The notes under the pieces are model-generated. The model was not told where the DNA came from. It did not search any database and saw only the letters and a list, made by a program, of their open reading frames with translations. DNA of 64,000 nucleotides from Vineibacter terrae (lineage in GTDB: Bacteria > Pseudomonadota > Alphaproteobacteria > Reyranellales > Reyranellaceae), in assembly GCF_008039615.1 (NCBI RefSeq), contig NZ_VDUZ01000020.1, positions 1-64,000 of the forward strand. Direction: 5' to 3'. Shown here one piece after another: positions 41,181-50,227 of the stretch (the first letter of the stretch is position 1; each line of letters opens with the position of its first letter). Both the position numbers and the translations under genes were made by a program.

Positions 41181-42968
41181 CTAAGCCGCCTCGACGGCCT
41201 TCCAGTTCGCCGCCCGCGGGGTGCTCGGCGCCGGCAGCGCGGCCGGCCGTCGGCGGCTCACGAGATGGGCCTCGATGATGCCCGCCAGGTGCTCGCGGGC
41301 CCAGCGCATGGTCAGGGTGTGGTCGGCGCCGTCGATCATCTCGACTGCGACCCTGTCGAGGCCGGCGATACGATTGCCGTCGCGGTGCAGGTTGTGCACC
41401 TCGAGCTCGACCAGGCCGGGGTCGCCCTCGCAGTAGACGAGCAGCGTGTCGGTGCCCAGCTGCGAGAGCAGCCGGAACGAGCGCGCCACCTCGCCTTCGA
41501 CGCCGAACAGCGTGTGCGTCGTGCGGCCGAAGCGGGCGCGCACCAGGTCGGTCATGCGCCGCGCCATGCCCCAGACGATGCTCCATTCCCGCCGGCGGCC
41601 CTTGAGCAGGCGCAGCAGGATGTCGGGCCGGCGCAGGGCACCGGTGACCTCGTTGCCCAGGTCGCGGACCTGCGTGCGGGCGGTGCGCGTCGCGACGGTG
41701 AGCGATTCGCCCTCGCGCCAGATGAAGCGCTGCAGGTTGATCATCACCTGGCTGATGACGCGGGTGTCCTGCACGGCCGTGTAGAACGACACGTACGCCC
41801 CCGAGCACAGCCCGATCAGCACGCATTCGCGGTGGCCCTGCGCCTCGAGGCAATCCATCGCGGCGCGCACGTCGCCGCAGGCGGCCTTGTCGTACAGCTT
41901 GTTCTCGGGCCGGCCTTGCCAGGCCGGGCTGTCGCCCAGGCCGGCGATGTCGATGCGCATCGAGGTGATGCCGTGCGCCGCCAGCCGCCGGCTCAGGGTC
42001 ACGGCCATGCGGTTGGCGCCGATATGGCGGTGGTGGCCGGTGTTGATGAAGATCACCGCCGGCGCCGCCCGGTCGGCGACCTCCGGCCGCGGCTCGCAGC
42101 AGATGCCGAACAGGCGTGCCTCATCCCCGAAGAAGGTCGGCGTCTCGGCCCCCTCCAGCAGCTCCAGGCGCACGATCGGCCGCGGCTCGTGCGCCACCGC
42201 GGCCGCCGGCGCGCCGCAGCGCAGCCATGCCGTGAGGGTGGCGAAGGCCGCTTCGGGCGTGCGCTGGCCGTAATGCACCTCGCAGATGAACTCCTCGAAG
42301 CCGTCGAACGGCCCGGCCTCGACCTCGGCGCCCTGCTCGCGCAGATGCTGCGCCAGGCGCTTCTCGAACGGCCCGTCCGCCGGCGTCAGCAGCAGCACCC
42401 GCTGCGCCGGCCGGCCGTCGAGCTGGCGCAGGTCGACCCGCTTGAGGGCCTCGACCGTCTCGGCCGTCAGCACGAACCCGCCGGCCTCGATATCGTCCGG
42501 CGATTGGGGGGCCGGCGCGTTCTCGGGCATGGGCGAGAAGGCCGCCAGCGCCTTCATCTCGCGGGTGTAGCCGCGGCCCGAGATCGTCGGCGCCAGCAGC
42601 GCCAGCATGTCGATGTCGCCCAGCTCCTTGGCGGCCAGGGTCGCGATCGCACCGCCCAGGCGCAGGCCGACCAGCGCCACCTCGCTCACGCCGACCTGCT
42701 CGCGCATCCAGCGCACGGCGGCGTGCACGCTGTCGATCCAGGCGCGCAGCCGCTGCGGCTCCTCGTCGTGGCCGGCGGAGTCGCCCGTGCCGCGATAGTC
42801 GAAGCGCAGCGTCGGCATGCCGGCCGCCGCCAGCCGTTCGGCCAAAGCGCCCCACTGGCGGTGCACGCACAGCTCCTCGTAGCCATGCGCGGCGCACAGC
42901 ACCACCCCGCGGTTCCCCGCCGCGGGGTGCAGCCAGCCGAAGCAGCCGCCAAACACGATCGGCGTCAT
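41181..42968 (-). CDS. Tandem alpha/beta hydrolase protein, exopolysaccharide-type
   Basis: A 595-residue protein made of two alpha/beta hydrolase-like halves. The first (about 1-240) has VLCAAHGYEELCVHRQW and an elbow-like GLRLGGA (about 93-99), where Arg replaces the usual Ser side and the nucleophile is unclear. The second (about 280-575) has FINTGHHRHIGANR, DIAGLGDSPAWQGR, an elbow GLCSGAY (Ser near 398) and a terminal His in GADHTLTM. This double form resembles hydrolases linked to polysaccharide export or acyl-transfer clusters. It overlaps the GH2 stop by four bases (ATGA), so the two are co-translated. Confidence 0.78.
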   Translation of the reverse strand: MTPIVFGGCFGWLHPAAGNRGVVLCAAHGYEELCVHRQWGALAERLAAAGMPTLRFDYRGTGDSAGHDEEPQRLRAWIDSVHAAVRWMREQVGVSEVALVGLRLGGAIATLAAKELGDIDMLALLAPTISGRGYTREMKALAAFSPMPENAPAPQSPDDIEAGGFVLTAETVEALKRVDLRQLDGRPAQRVLLLTPADGPFEKRLAQHLREQGAEVEAGPFDGFEEFICEVHYGQRTPEAAFATLTAWLRCGAPAAAVAHEPRPIVRLELLEGAETPTFFGDEARLFGICCEPRPEVADRAAPAVIFINTGHHRHIGANRMAVTLSRRLAAHGITSMRIDIAGLGDSPAWQGRPENKLYDKAACGDVRAAMDCLEAQGHRECVLIGLCSGAYVSFYTAVQDTRVISQVMINLQRFIWREGESLTVATRTARTQVRDLGNEVTGALRRPDILLRLLKGRRREWSIVWGMARRMTDLVRARFGRTTHTLFGVEGEVARSFRLLSQLGTDTLLVYCEGDPGLVELEVHNLHRDGNRIAGLDRVAVEMIDGADHTLTMRWAREHLAGIIEAHLVSRRRPAALPAPSTPRAANWKAVEAA

Positions 42969-45460
42969 GACGATCTCCTGATCCGCACGGGAGACAGGCC
43001 GTTCAAGGCTTGGACGTCGCCGTCGGGAACGGCACCCGACGACGCCTGGCGCGCGACCAGCCGCACCACCCGCTCGATCCCCGGAGCGAGGTGGAACCAC
43101 TCGTCGTCGGCGCGAAACTGCTCATCCTCGACATGCACGGACTGGGCGCAGCGCTGGGCGCGCAGCCGCAGGTCCCAGCCGCCGTCGCCGCGCGCCTCGA
43201 GCGTGGCCGACAGACCAAGCTCGAAGCGGGCGCTGCCGCGACCCTGCGGGAAGTGGAAGGCCTCGGCGAGGCGCACGCCGTGGTCATCGACCAGCGCCGC
43301 CACCGTCACGTCGTGCGACGGCGGCCCGAAGCGATAGGCATAGGTGATGTCGAGGAAGCTGTCGGCCAGCGCCGCGGCGGCGATCTCCTGCGCCGACCGC
43401 GGCGCCAGGTCGAGCCGGCGTTCGGCCTTCAGCACCGGCACCGCGCCGTCGCGCAGGCAGACGATCGACAGCGTCGCCGACAGCGTGGCCGCGGTCTCGT
43501 TCAGCACGTGCACGGCAAGCCCGTTGACGCCCTCGTCGATGAGGCTCACCTGGACCGGCCGGAAGGCGCGCCGCAGGGCATGCCAGGCTGCCTTGGGCAC
43601 CCCCAGGGCGTCGATCACGCCCCAGCCGGCGCCCGGCCACAGATCCTGCAGCATCCACACCAGGCCGCCGGCGCAGCTCGACCGGCCGCGGCGCCACTCG
43701 GCGAAGACCGTTTCCATCACCTCGCCGGTGACGGCCCGCGACAGGCGCAGATAGCGGTCGGGGTCGCCGTAGCGCAGCGCCAGCGGATCGACGCCGTAGA
43801 GCAGGCGCAGATAGTGGTCGCGCACGTCCTCGAAGTCCCACGGCGCGCCGGCATCGCGCGGCACGCGCGCCTTCCATTTAGGATGGGTGGGCGGCGCCTC
43901 GCCGGCGTCCAGCACATGCGCCACCGTGGCCGCTTCCGGCACGTTGGCGAACGCCAGGCATTCGGAGGTGAAGCGCACCTCGGCCCGGCGCGCATCCTCG
44001 AGCGGCCGCAGGTAGGCGCCGACGCCGTAGTAGTGCGACACGCCGCTGTTGGCCGTGAAAGGCAGCGGCCCGCCGGTCGGCGAGTTCGCGACATAGGGCA
44101 CGTCGGGACGCGCCGCGTGCGCCGCTGCCGGCAGGATCTCGTCGAACAGCTTGCCGCTCCAGGCGGAGCGCGGCAGGCCCAGCATGGCGGCCTGCTGCGC
44201 CACCTCGCTGCCGCCGCACAGCACGGCCAGGGACGGGCTGGCCTGCGTGCGGTCCAGCAGCTGGTCGGCCTCGCGCGCGACGCTGTCGGCAAACGCCCGA
44301 TCGTTGGCCGGATAGTCGAGGTTGGCGAACATGAAATCCTGCCACACGAGCAGGCCCAGCTCGTCGCACAAGCCGAAGAAGTCGTCGCTTTCGTAGACCA
44401 TGGTGCCGCCGACCCGCACCATGTTCATGCCGGCATCGCGCATGCGCTGCAGCCACGGCCGGTAGGCCTCGCGCGTGCCGGGCAGCGACACGAGGTCGGC
44501 GCTGCTCCAGCAGGCGCCGCGGCAGAAGACGCGCACGCCGTTGACCACCAGCGCGAAGCCCTGGCCGTCCGGACCGTGGTCGACCGCGATGGTGCGGAAG
44601 CCGACCTGGCCCAGGTCGATCGCGACATCGCCCACCGATGCGCGCACGGCGTGCCTGGCCGGCGTGCCATGGGTATGCGGCCACCAGAGCGCGACATCGT
44701 CCAGGCGCGCCTCGGCGTGCAGGGTGTTCGCGTCGCGCCAGGCCAGCGGCACGCGCACGTCGCCGACCGTGACGAACGATGCCGGCTGGCGTGCCGCGCC
44801 CGGCCCGTCGACGCTCAGCGTCACGCCCAGGACGCCGGTGGTGCCGTCCACCCCGGTGCGCAGGTCGGCGCGCGCGACACGCAGGGGGCCATCGGCAGCC
44901 ACCAGCTCGACCGGCCGCCAGGGGCCGACGGCATGCACCGGTGGACACCAGCCGGCCATGTGGCCCAGCAGGGTGGTGCGGGCGAAGCGCAGGGTGCCGG
45001 GCTCGATCAGGCGGGGACGCCAGCGGGCACGGCCCTTCTTCTTCGCCAGCGCCGGGTGCAGGGCCCGGAAGGACAGGCACAGCTCGTTGTCGCCGCGCAG
45101 CCGGGCCGCGACGTCATGGGCATGGAACATGTTGTCGGAGCACAGGAGCTGCTCGCCGTTGAGCCAGACCTCGGCCAGGGTCGCCAGTCCATGCAGTCGC
45201 AGCGTGTGCGCGCCTTCGGCGCTGAAGCGGGTGCGATACCAGAAATCGCGGTCATGCAGAGGCTGTGGCGCGGCAAACGTCCACTGGCCGGCGTTGCGCA
45301 GGGCCTGCGCCGCGGTGCCCGGCACCGGAGCAGGGATCCAGGCACCAGCCTGCGGCAGGTCTGCCGGCGCCGACACCGCGCCAGGCGCGGTCGCGGTCAG
45401 CTCCCAGCCGCTGTCGAGCGCAGCGACCCGCTGCCCCGTGACGGAAAGAATCCGCGCCAT
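42965..45460 (-). CDS. Glycoside hydrolase family 2, beta-mannosidase-like
   Basis: An 831-residue protein with the GH2 layout: N-terminal jelly roll (about 1-170), immunoglobulin-like domain, TIM barrel (about 290-560) and C-terminal beta domains. The expected acid/base lies in LAVLCGGSEVAQQ (Glu419) and the nucleophile candidate in VRFTSECLAF (Glu500). The usual Asn before the acid/base (NNE or GNE) is Ser here, so activity or specificity may differ. There is no signal peptide, so the protein appears cytoplasmic, perhaps acting on a lipid-linked or recycled glycan. ATG 45460; its stop overlaps the hydrolase start. Confidence 0.85.
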   Translation of the reverse strand: MARILSVTGQRVAALDSGWELTATAPGAVSAPADLPQAGAWIPAPVPGTAAQALRNAGQWTFAAPQPLHDRDFWYRTRFSAEGAHTLRLHGLATLAEVWLNGEQLLCSDNMFHAHDVAARLRGDNELCLSFRALHPALAKKKGRARWRPRLIEPGTLRFARTTLLGHMAGWCPPVHAVGPWRPVELVAADGPLRVARADLRTGVDGTTGVLGVTLSVDGPGAARQPASFVTVGDVRVPLAWRDANTLHAEARLDDVALWWPHTHGTPARHAVRASVGDVAIDLGQVGFRTIAVDHGPDGQGFALVVNGVRVFCRGACWSSADLVSLPGTREAYRPWLQRMRDAGMNMVRVGGTMVYESDDFFGLCDELGLLVWQDFMFANLDYPANDRAFADSVAREADQLLDRTQASPSLAVLCGGSEVAQQAAMLGLPRSAWSGKLFDEILPAAAHAARPDVPYVANSPTGGPLPFTANSGVSHYYGVGAYLRPLEDARRAEVRFTSECLAFANVPEAATVAHVLDAGEAPPTHPKWKARVPRDAGAPWDFEDVRDHYLRLLYGVDPLALRYGDPDRYLRLSRAVTGEVMETVFAEWRRGRSSCAGGLVWMLQDLWPGAGWGVIDALGVPKAAWHALRRAFRPVQVSLIDEGVNGLAVHVLNETAATLSATLSIVCLRDGAVPVLKAERRLDLAPRSAQEIAAAALADSFLDITYAYRFGPPSHDVTVAALVDDHGVRLAEAFHFPQGRGSARFELGLSATLEARGDGGWDLRLRAQRCAQSVHVEDEQFRADDEWFHLAPGIERVVRLVARQASSGAVPDGDVQALNGLSPVRIRRSS

Positions 45461-46191
45461 GGCGCGGCCTCAGCATGCTCCGGTGTCGGCAGTGCCCCGG
45501 ACCGCCGCTACCGTCAACTGAACAGGCTTTCCACGCACCTTACCTCACCTTCCCGGACGGAATCCTGAGTTTCGATGGTCGGGACAAGCATATCGACCTC
45601 ACACCGCGGCACCGACAGGCACTCAGCGGTTGGACAGTGACCGACTGTGCTTGAAATCCCTCATGCGCGGCCAAGGCGGACAGGCCCCTCCGCGCTCGAA
45701 ACGGACAGCTATTCCTTCCCGGTTGACCCCGTTAGACACGTGCCGCATTCGGGGCACAGGCCTTGTTCACGTTCAGCGGATACAGAAGGCACCATCCCCA
45801 TAGAGCCTCCTTACCCGTTGTTTCTGAACGCAAATCATTTCCTACGTTAAGCGTGAAAAAGAGTCAAAATTTGGCCGTTCACTACATATTGAGAATTTTA
45901 TATGCGCAGGCATAGTGATCTGATCGGCCCTAGGGCACTGATTTTCCGAATGAATGCTCGCAATCGGGCAACTCCAAGATCCGACGGCCGTCAGGCTAGC
46001 CCTAGAGCGATCAATCGCTCCATGCATACGGCAGCACCGCCTTCGCGGTTTAAGAAGGCCGCGTAAAACGGCTTGGAAAAAAAGGAAGTAGCGCCGCCGG
46101 CCCGACCAGACTGGAGTCTGCGCTCAGCAGCAGCCGCTGGCAGGCTCGGGCGTCGGTTCTGCGTCAGTATGACGCAGTCATGGATGCCTGC
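45461..46191. other. Intergenic region, no gene; possible leftward promoter
   Basis: About 730 bases of visibly lower G/C, the longest gene-free stretch. Short frames lack ribosome sites. A leftward TTGACT (45862-45867) and TAGGAA (45839-45844) with a 17-base spacer could be a promoter for the GH2 operon about 380 bases away. The AT-rich part (45830-45910) and a GGAAAAAAAGG patch near 46075 are the only other signals. The region may be a relic of inserted DNA. Confidence 0.45.
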
Positions 46192-48339
46192 TCAGTCGCG
46201 AATCGTTTCCTCGATCGCCTTGGCCAGCAGCTTGCCCATGCAGCGCTGGCCGAAATCGTTGAGGTGCAGGCCGTCGGAGATCATGAACTGGGCGTAGGGC
46301 ATGTGCTCGCCGGTCACCCAGTCGCGCATGATCTGGAAGCGCTTGAAGACGCCGACGCCCTGGTCGCGCGCGATCGTTTCCATGGCGCCGATGTAGTCGT
46401 CCTCGTTCGACAGCGCGATCACCGCCGGGACGTATTGCGGCGTCATCAGCACCACGTCGGCGCCGGCCTTCTTGACGCGCTCCACGCCGGCGGAGAGCTT
46501 GAGCTTGAAGACATCCAGCGGCATGCCCTTCAGCGCGGCATTGGTGCCGGCCTGCCAGATCACGAGATCGGGGTCGCGCGCGATGACGTCCCGATCCAGG
46601 CGCTCGAGCATCTCGGTGACGTCCTGTCCGCCGATGCCCTTGTTGAAGATCGCGAACTTCAGGCGCACGTCGACGAACTGGCGTGCCAGCGAGATCTCCA
46701 TTTGCCGCGGATAGGTGTTGACCTCCGCCGTCGCGCCATGGCCCTGGGTCGACGAGGAGCCCAGCGCCACGATCACCACCTTCTTGCGCTCCCGGATCGC
46801 TAGCTTCACCCGAGGCAGGGTGGTGCCGAGCACCAGGTTCTCGCGGGCGGCGGGGCATTTCTCCGGGCCGGCCAGGGCAGGACCCGGCGCCGCCAGCGCC
46901 AGAAGCAGGGCGGCAAGCCCCAGCGTCAGGGCCAAGGTCAGGACACCGCGGCGGCGGCCGGCGGCAGCCGGGAGATCCATCACATCGCTCTGGGCCGGCT
47001 CGGCAGGGCGGAGATTGGGCACATCGGTCTCTGGCGCAACGGTCTCTGGTGCAGCGCCTTCGGACGCCGGAGCGGATGAAGGGCGGCGGATTGTGTCGGA
47101 ACGCTTGACGCTACTCTTGGCGCTGCTCTTGTCACTGCTCTTGTACCAATGTGCAAAATACGCTGCTCCCACCATGATGGCGAGTCCGGCGATGCTGACG
47201 GCCATGTCGAGCGCCTTGGGCCAGGATACAACGTCCGCATAGGTGGCCACGACCACGTAGCCGACGAAGGACAGGAACGTCCCGAGGCAGAAGATGGCCA
47301 GGGAGAATTCGCCGCAGCGCCGCAGCGGCAATGCGTACCAGCGCTGCAGGAAGGGTGAATCGGCCGGAGTCAGGCGCGCCACGAGATAGGCCACCGCCAG
47401 GAAATGGATCAGCCGCAGCGGATCGACGCTGGTCTTGTCGATCGGATAGATCAGGCGCCCGATCGCGTCGGGCAGCAGGGCCTCCAGCGGCGGATAGTAC
47501 CAGCCCAGGGTCACGAAGGCGGCCGCCGCGAGATAGGCGATGGCCAGCCCGTCGAGCAGGTGCCGCGCCGGGTGCAGCCGCTCGATGATATGGCCCGTGC
47601 TGGCGAGGGTGGCGCCAGCATAGAACACGAGCTGCCACGCGAAGGGATTGAAGAACCAGGTGTTGCCCTCGGGATGGCCCGGCAGGTTCCAGTCCATCAC
47701 CCGGGCCAGGACATAGACCGCGAGCGACGCCGACAGCGCCGCCCAGGGCCGCCGCACGACCAGCGGCAGCATCAGCGGGAAGCTCGACAGCAGCACGATG
47801 TAGAGAGGCAGGACATCGAGGTTGAGGGGCCGGAACTTCAGCAGCGCCGCCTGCACCAGGGTCTCGTAAGGCGTCTGCCCCAGCCCGGTGAGGTTCATGT
47901 GCTCCAGGAACGTGTCACCCTTGCTGTGCGAGACCGCCGTCCAGGCGACGGACGCCGTCAGCACCACGAACAGCATCATGTGCGCGACATAGAGCTGCCA
48001 GACGCGGCCAAGGATCCGGGCGGCGGCGCGCACCCAGCCGCCCTGGCGCATGATCCCGGAATAGGCGATCACCGCGGTGTAGCCGGAGATGAAGACGAAG
48101 ATCTCGGTGGCGTCGCTGAAGCCGTAGTTGCGGACGGTCAGCCAGCTCACGATGTTGTCGGGGATGTGGTCGAGGAAGATGAACCACAGCGCCAGCCCGC
48201 GGAAGAAATCCAGCCGCAGGTCGCGCGTGTGGCGCACGCCGCCCGCCGTCGCCGCGTCGACCCGCGTCAGCCCCGCGAGGAATTCACGGATCCACGTCAA
48301 CCCGCCCTCATACGTATCGAGCCTCGATCGTCGCAGCAT
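46192..48339 (-). CDS. OpgC-domain membrane protein fused to an SGNH hydrolase
   Basis: A 715-residue fusion. Residues about 40-400 form an OpgC-type membrane acyltransferase: RDLRLDFFRGLALWFIFLDH, then IFVFISGYTAVIAYSGIM and about ten hydrophobic helices. A Ser/Lys/Pro-rich linker (about 405-470) and an eleventh helix (TLALTLGLAALLLALAAPGP) lead to a periplasmic GDSL/SGNH-like domain: VIVALGSSSTQGHGA (Ser near 530), GIGGQDVTEM, WQAGTNAAL and a C-terminal DGLHLND (His near 695). OpgC succinylates periplasmic glucans; the SGNH part could transfer or remove acyl groups. The start at 48339 is the longest; a shorter start is possible. Confidence 0.85.
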   Translation of the reverse strand: MLRRSRLDTYEGGLTWIREFLAGLTRVDAATAGGVRHTRDLRLDFFRGLALWFIFLDHIPDNIVSWLTVRNYGFSDATEIFVFISGYTAVIAYSGIMRQGGWVRAAARILGRVWQLYVAHMMLFVVLTASVAWTAVSHSKGDTFLEHMNLTGLGQTPYETLVQAALLKFRPLNLDVLPLYIVLLSSFPLMLPLVVRRPWAALSASLAVYVLARVMDWNLPGHPEGNTWFFNPFAWQLVFYAGATLASTGHIIERLHPARHLLDGLAIAYLAAAAFVTLGWYYPPLEALLPDAIGRLIYPIDKTSVDPLRLIHFLAVAYLVARLTPADSPFLQRWYALPLRRCGEFSLAIFCLGTFLSFVGYVVVATYADVVSWPKALDMAVSIAGLAIMVGAAYFAHWYKSSDKSSAKSSVKRSDTIRRPSSAPASEGAAPETVAPETDVPNLRPAEPAQSDVMDLPAAAGRRRGVLTLALTLGLAALLLALAAPGPALAGPEKCPAARENLVLGTTLPRVKLAIRERKKVVIVALGSSSTQGHGATAEVNTYPRQMEISLARQFVDVRLKFAIFNKGIGGQDVTEMLERLDRDVIARDPDLVIWQAGTNAALKGMPLDVFKLKLSAGVERVKKAGADVVLMTPQYVPAVIALSNEDDYIGAMETIARDQGVGVFKRFQIMRDWVTGEHMPYAQFMISDGLHLNDFGQRCMGKLLAKAIEETIRD

Positions 48340-48642
48340 ACGTCACGCTCGCCTGACGCGGCTACACGATGTGGCGACCTTCACCGCTCCTGCACAAGCG
48401 GTCGCGATCGCCGGCAGCCAGCCCATCGATCTGCCTGTTCACCGATGTGGTGATGCCGGGCGGCATCGGTGTTCCGGTTGGCCGCGCGGGCGACGGATGC
48501 TGCGCGGAAAATGCAGGCCAGCACCGCCGCGACCGGTGGGCGCAGTCGTTGTGCGCGCGTACCGTGAGGGCTACGCTTCGGCGCAAATGTAGCGTGCGCG
48601 ATGCCTCTCCTGACCCCTGCCATCGGCAAATTGGAGGCGAGC
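48340..48642. other. Intergenic region between divergent genes
   Basis: About 300 bases with no gene, containing leaders of both neighbours and the GGAGG site for the amidohydrolase start at 48643. No repeat of the dispersed families and no RNA recognised. Confidence 0.5.
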
Positions 48643-50109
48643 ATGAGCCCTCGTCGCAGTGCCATCGAAATCCGCGCCGGCCTTGATCATCCCATCATCG
48701 ATGCCGACGGCCACTGGGTCGAATACACCCCGGTCTTCGCCGAGAGAATGCGCCAGGTTGGCGGCGACAAGGCGGCGGACGGCTTCCTGGCGACGCAGCG
48801 GCGGATTTCCGATGCGCTCAGCGTCTCCATCGTCGAGCGAAAGCGGCGCGGCGTGGCAATGGAGGGATATTGGACCCGCCAGTCCACCAACACGCGTGAT
48901 CGTGCCACGGCGATGATGCCGCGCATGCTGCACGAGCGGCTCGACGAGATCGGCATCGATTTCGGCGTCATCTATCCGACCGCCGGCCTTGGCATCCCGC
49001 GCATCGCCGACGATGAGACCAGGCGCGCCGTGGTCCGGGCCTTCAACATCGTCACCGCCGAGTATTTCGAGAAGCTCGGCGACCGGCTGACCGCGGCGGC
49101 GATCATCCCGATGCATACGCCCGACGAGGCCATCGACGAGATCGACTACGCGACGAATCAGCTCGGCGCCAAGGTCGGCATGTTCGGCGGCGCCTTTGCC
49201 CGCCAGCTCCCGGCAGCCCAGGGCATCGATCCGGCGCTCGCGCGCTTCACCGTGACCTATGAGATGCTGGGTCTCGACAGCGATCACGACTATGATGCCG
49301 TTTGGCAGAAATGCCGCGAGCACGGCATTGCGCCGACCTTTCACGCGGGCGGCCGCGGCTTCGGCCTGCGCAACTCGCCCAGCAACTTCACGTTCAATCA
49401 TATCGGCCATTTTGCCTCCGCGGGGCATGCGCTGGCCAAGGCGCTGTTCCTCGGCGGCGTCACGCGGCGCTTCCCCGATCTGCGCTTTGCGTTTCTCGAA
49501 GGCGGCGTCGGCTGGGGCTGCCAGCTCTTCGCCGATCTGATCGAGCATTGGGAGCGGCGTGGCCGCGAAGGCCTCGCCTATATGGATCCCGCGAAGCTCG
49601 ATCGCGTTCTGCTCAAGAGCCTCGTCGATCAGCACGGCTACGAAGACATGGCCGCCGAGCTGGCGCGGCGCGATGGCTGGCCCAGCCGCGAGGAAGACGA
49701 GCTCACCGGCGGCGTTCCCGTGCTGGACGACTACGCCGCTTGCGGCATCACCCGCAAGGAAGACTGGATCGAGCTCTATGCCAGGCCGTACTACTTCGGT
49801 TGCGAGGCCGACGACAGGATGAACGCGAATGCGTTTGGACCGGCCAATCCGTTCGGCGCCCGTCTCAACGCGATCTTCAGTTCGGATATCGGGCATTTCG
49901 ACGTGCCGGATATGCTCAATCCTGTGCCGCAAGCCTATGAGATGGTCGAAGACGGGCTCTTCAGCCGGGACGATTTCCGCGACTTCACGTTCGCCAATGC
50001 CGTGCGATTGTGGGGCACGCAGAACCCGCGCTTCTTCGAGGGCACGGTCGTGGCCGCCGCGGCGGCAGCGGTGCTCAGCGTCGCCCCGGCCCGCGCCGCG
50101 GCGGAGTAG
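48643..50109 (+). CDS. Amidohydrolase family (amidohydrolase-2, ACMSD-like) protein
   Basis: A 488-residue TIM-barrel metal hydrolase. IIDADGHWVEYTPVF (about 18-32) provides the first metal ligands; GIAPTFHAGGRGFGL (about 225-239), FAFLEGGVGWGC (about 284-295) and SSDIGHFDVPD (about 411-421) supply His and Asp. The family includes ACMSD and many decarboxylases or hydrolases of aromatic and cyclic substrates. ATG 48643 is preferred over the upstream ATG at 48601 because GGAGG lies six bases before it. The C-terminus ends in an Ala-rich tail (AAAAAAVLSVAPARAAAE). Cytoplasmic. Confidence 0.88.
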   Translation: MSPRRSAIEIRAGLDHPIIDADGHWVEYTPVFAERMRQVGGDKAADGFLATQRRISDALSVSIVERKRRGVAMEGYWTRQSTNTRDRATAMMPRMLHERLDEIGIDFGVIYPTAGLGIPRIADDETRRAVVRAFNIVTAEYFEKLGDRLTAAAIIPMHTPDEAIDEIDYATNQLGAKVGMFGGAFARQLPAAQGIDPALARFTVTYEMLGLDSDHDYDAVWQKCREHGIAPTFHAGGRGFGLRNSPSNFTFNHIGHFASAGHALAKALFLGGVTRRFPDLRFAFLEGGVGWGCQLFADLIEHWERRGREGLAYMDPAKLDRVLLKSLVDQHGYEDMAAELARRDGWPSREEDELTGGVPVLDDYAACGITRKEDWIELYARPYYFGCEADDRMNANAFGPANPFGARLNAIFSSDIGHFDVPDMLNPVPQAYEMVEDGLFSRDDFRDFTFANAVRLWGTQNPRFFEGTVVAAAAAAVLSVAPARAAAE

Positions 50110-50118
50110 CTTGGCTTT

Positions 50119-50217
50119 GGACCGCGCGCGTCCACGCGCGCACGCGCGCGCAGCGAAGCGGAGAGCGAAAGGTTGTCGACGCTAAAGCGTCGATGCGCGC
50201 GTGGACGCGCGCGGTCC
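50119..50217. repeat. GGTCCG-family long palindrome
   Basis: Perfect 23-base inverted arms at 50119-50141 and 50195-50217 (GGACCGCGCGCGTCCACGCG...), extended by one further base pair. The 53-base centre contains GTCGACGCT-AAAGCGTCG. It lies between convergent genes, 10 bases from each stop. Full copy of the family seen at 1-47. Confidence 0.92.
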
Positions 50218-50227
50218 GAAAATCTTG

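Noticed and set aside
43010-45568. 852-codon frame antisense to the GH2 gene
   Set aside because: GC-rich shadow; the GH2 protein on the other strand has domain-like sequence throughout.
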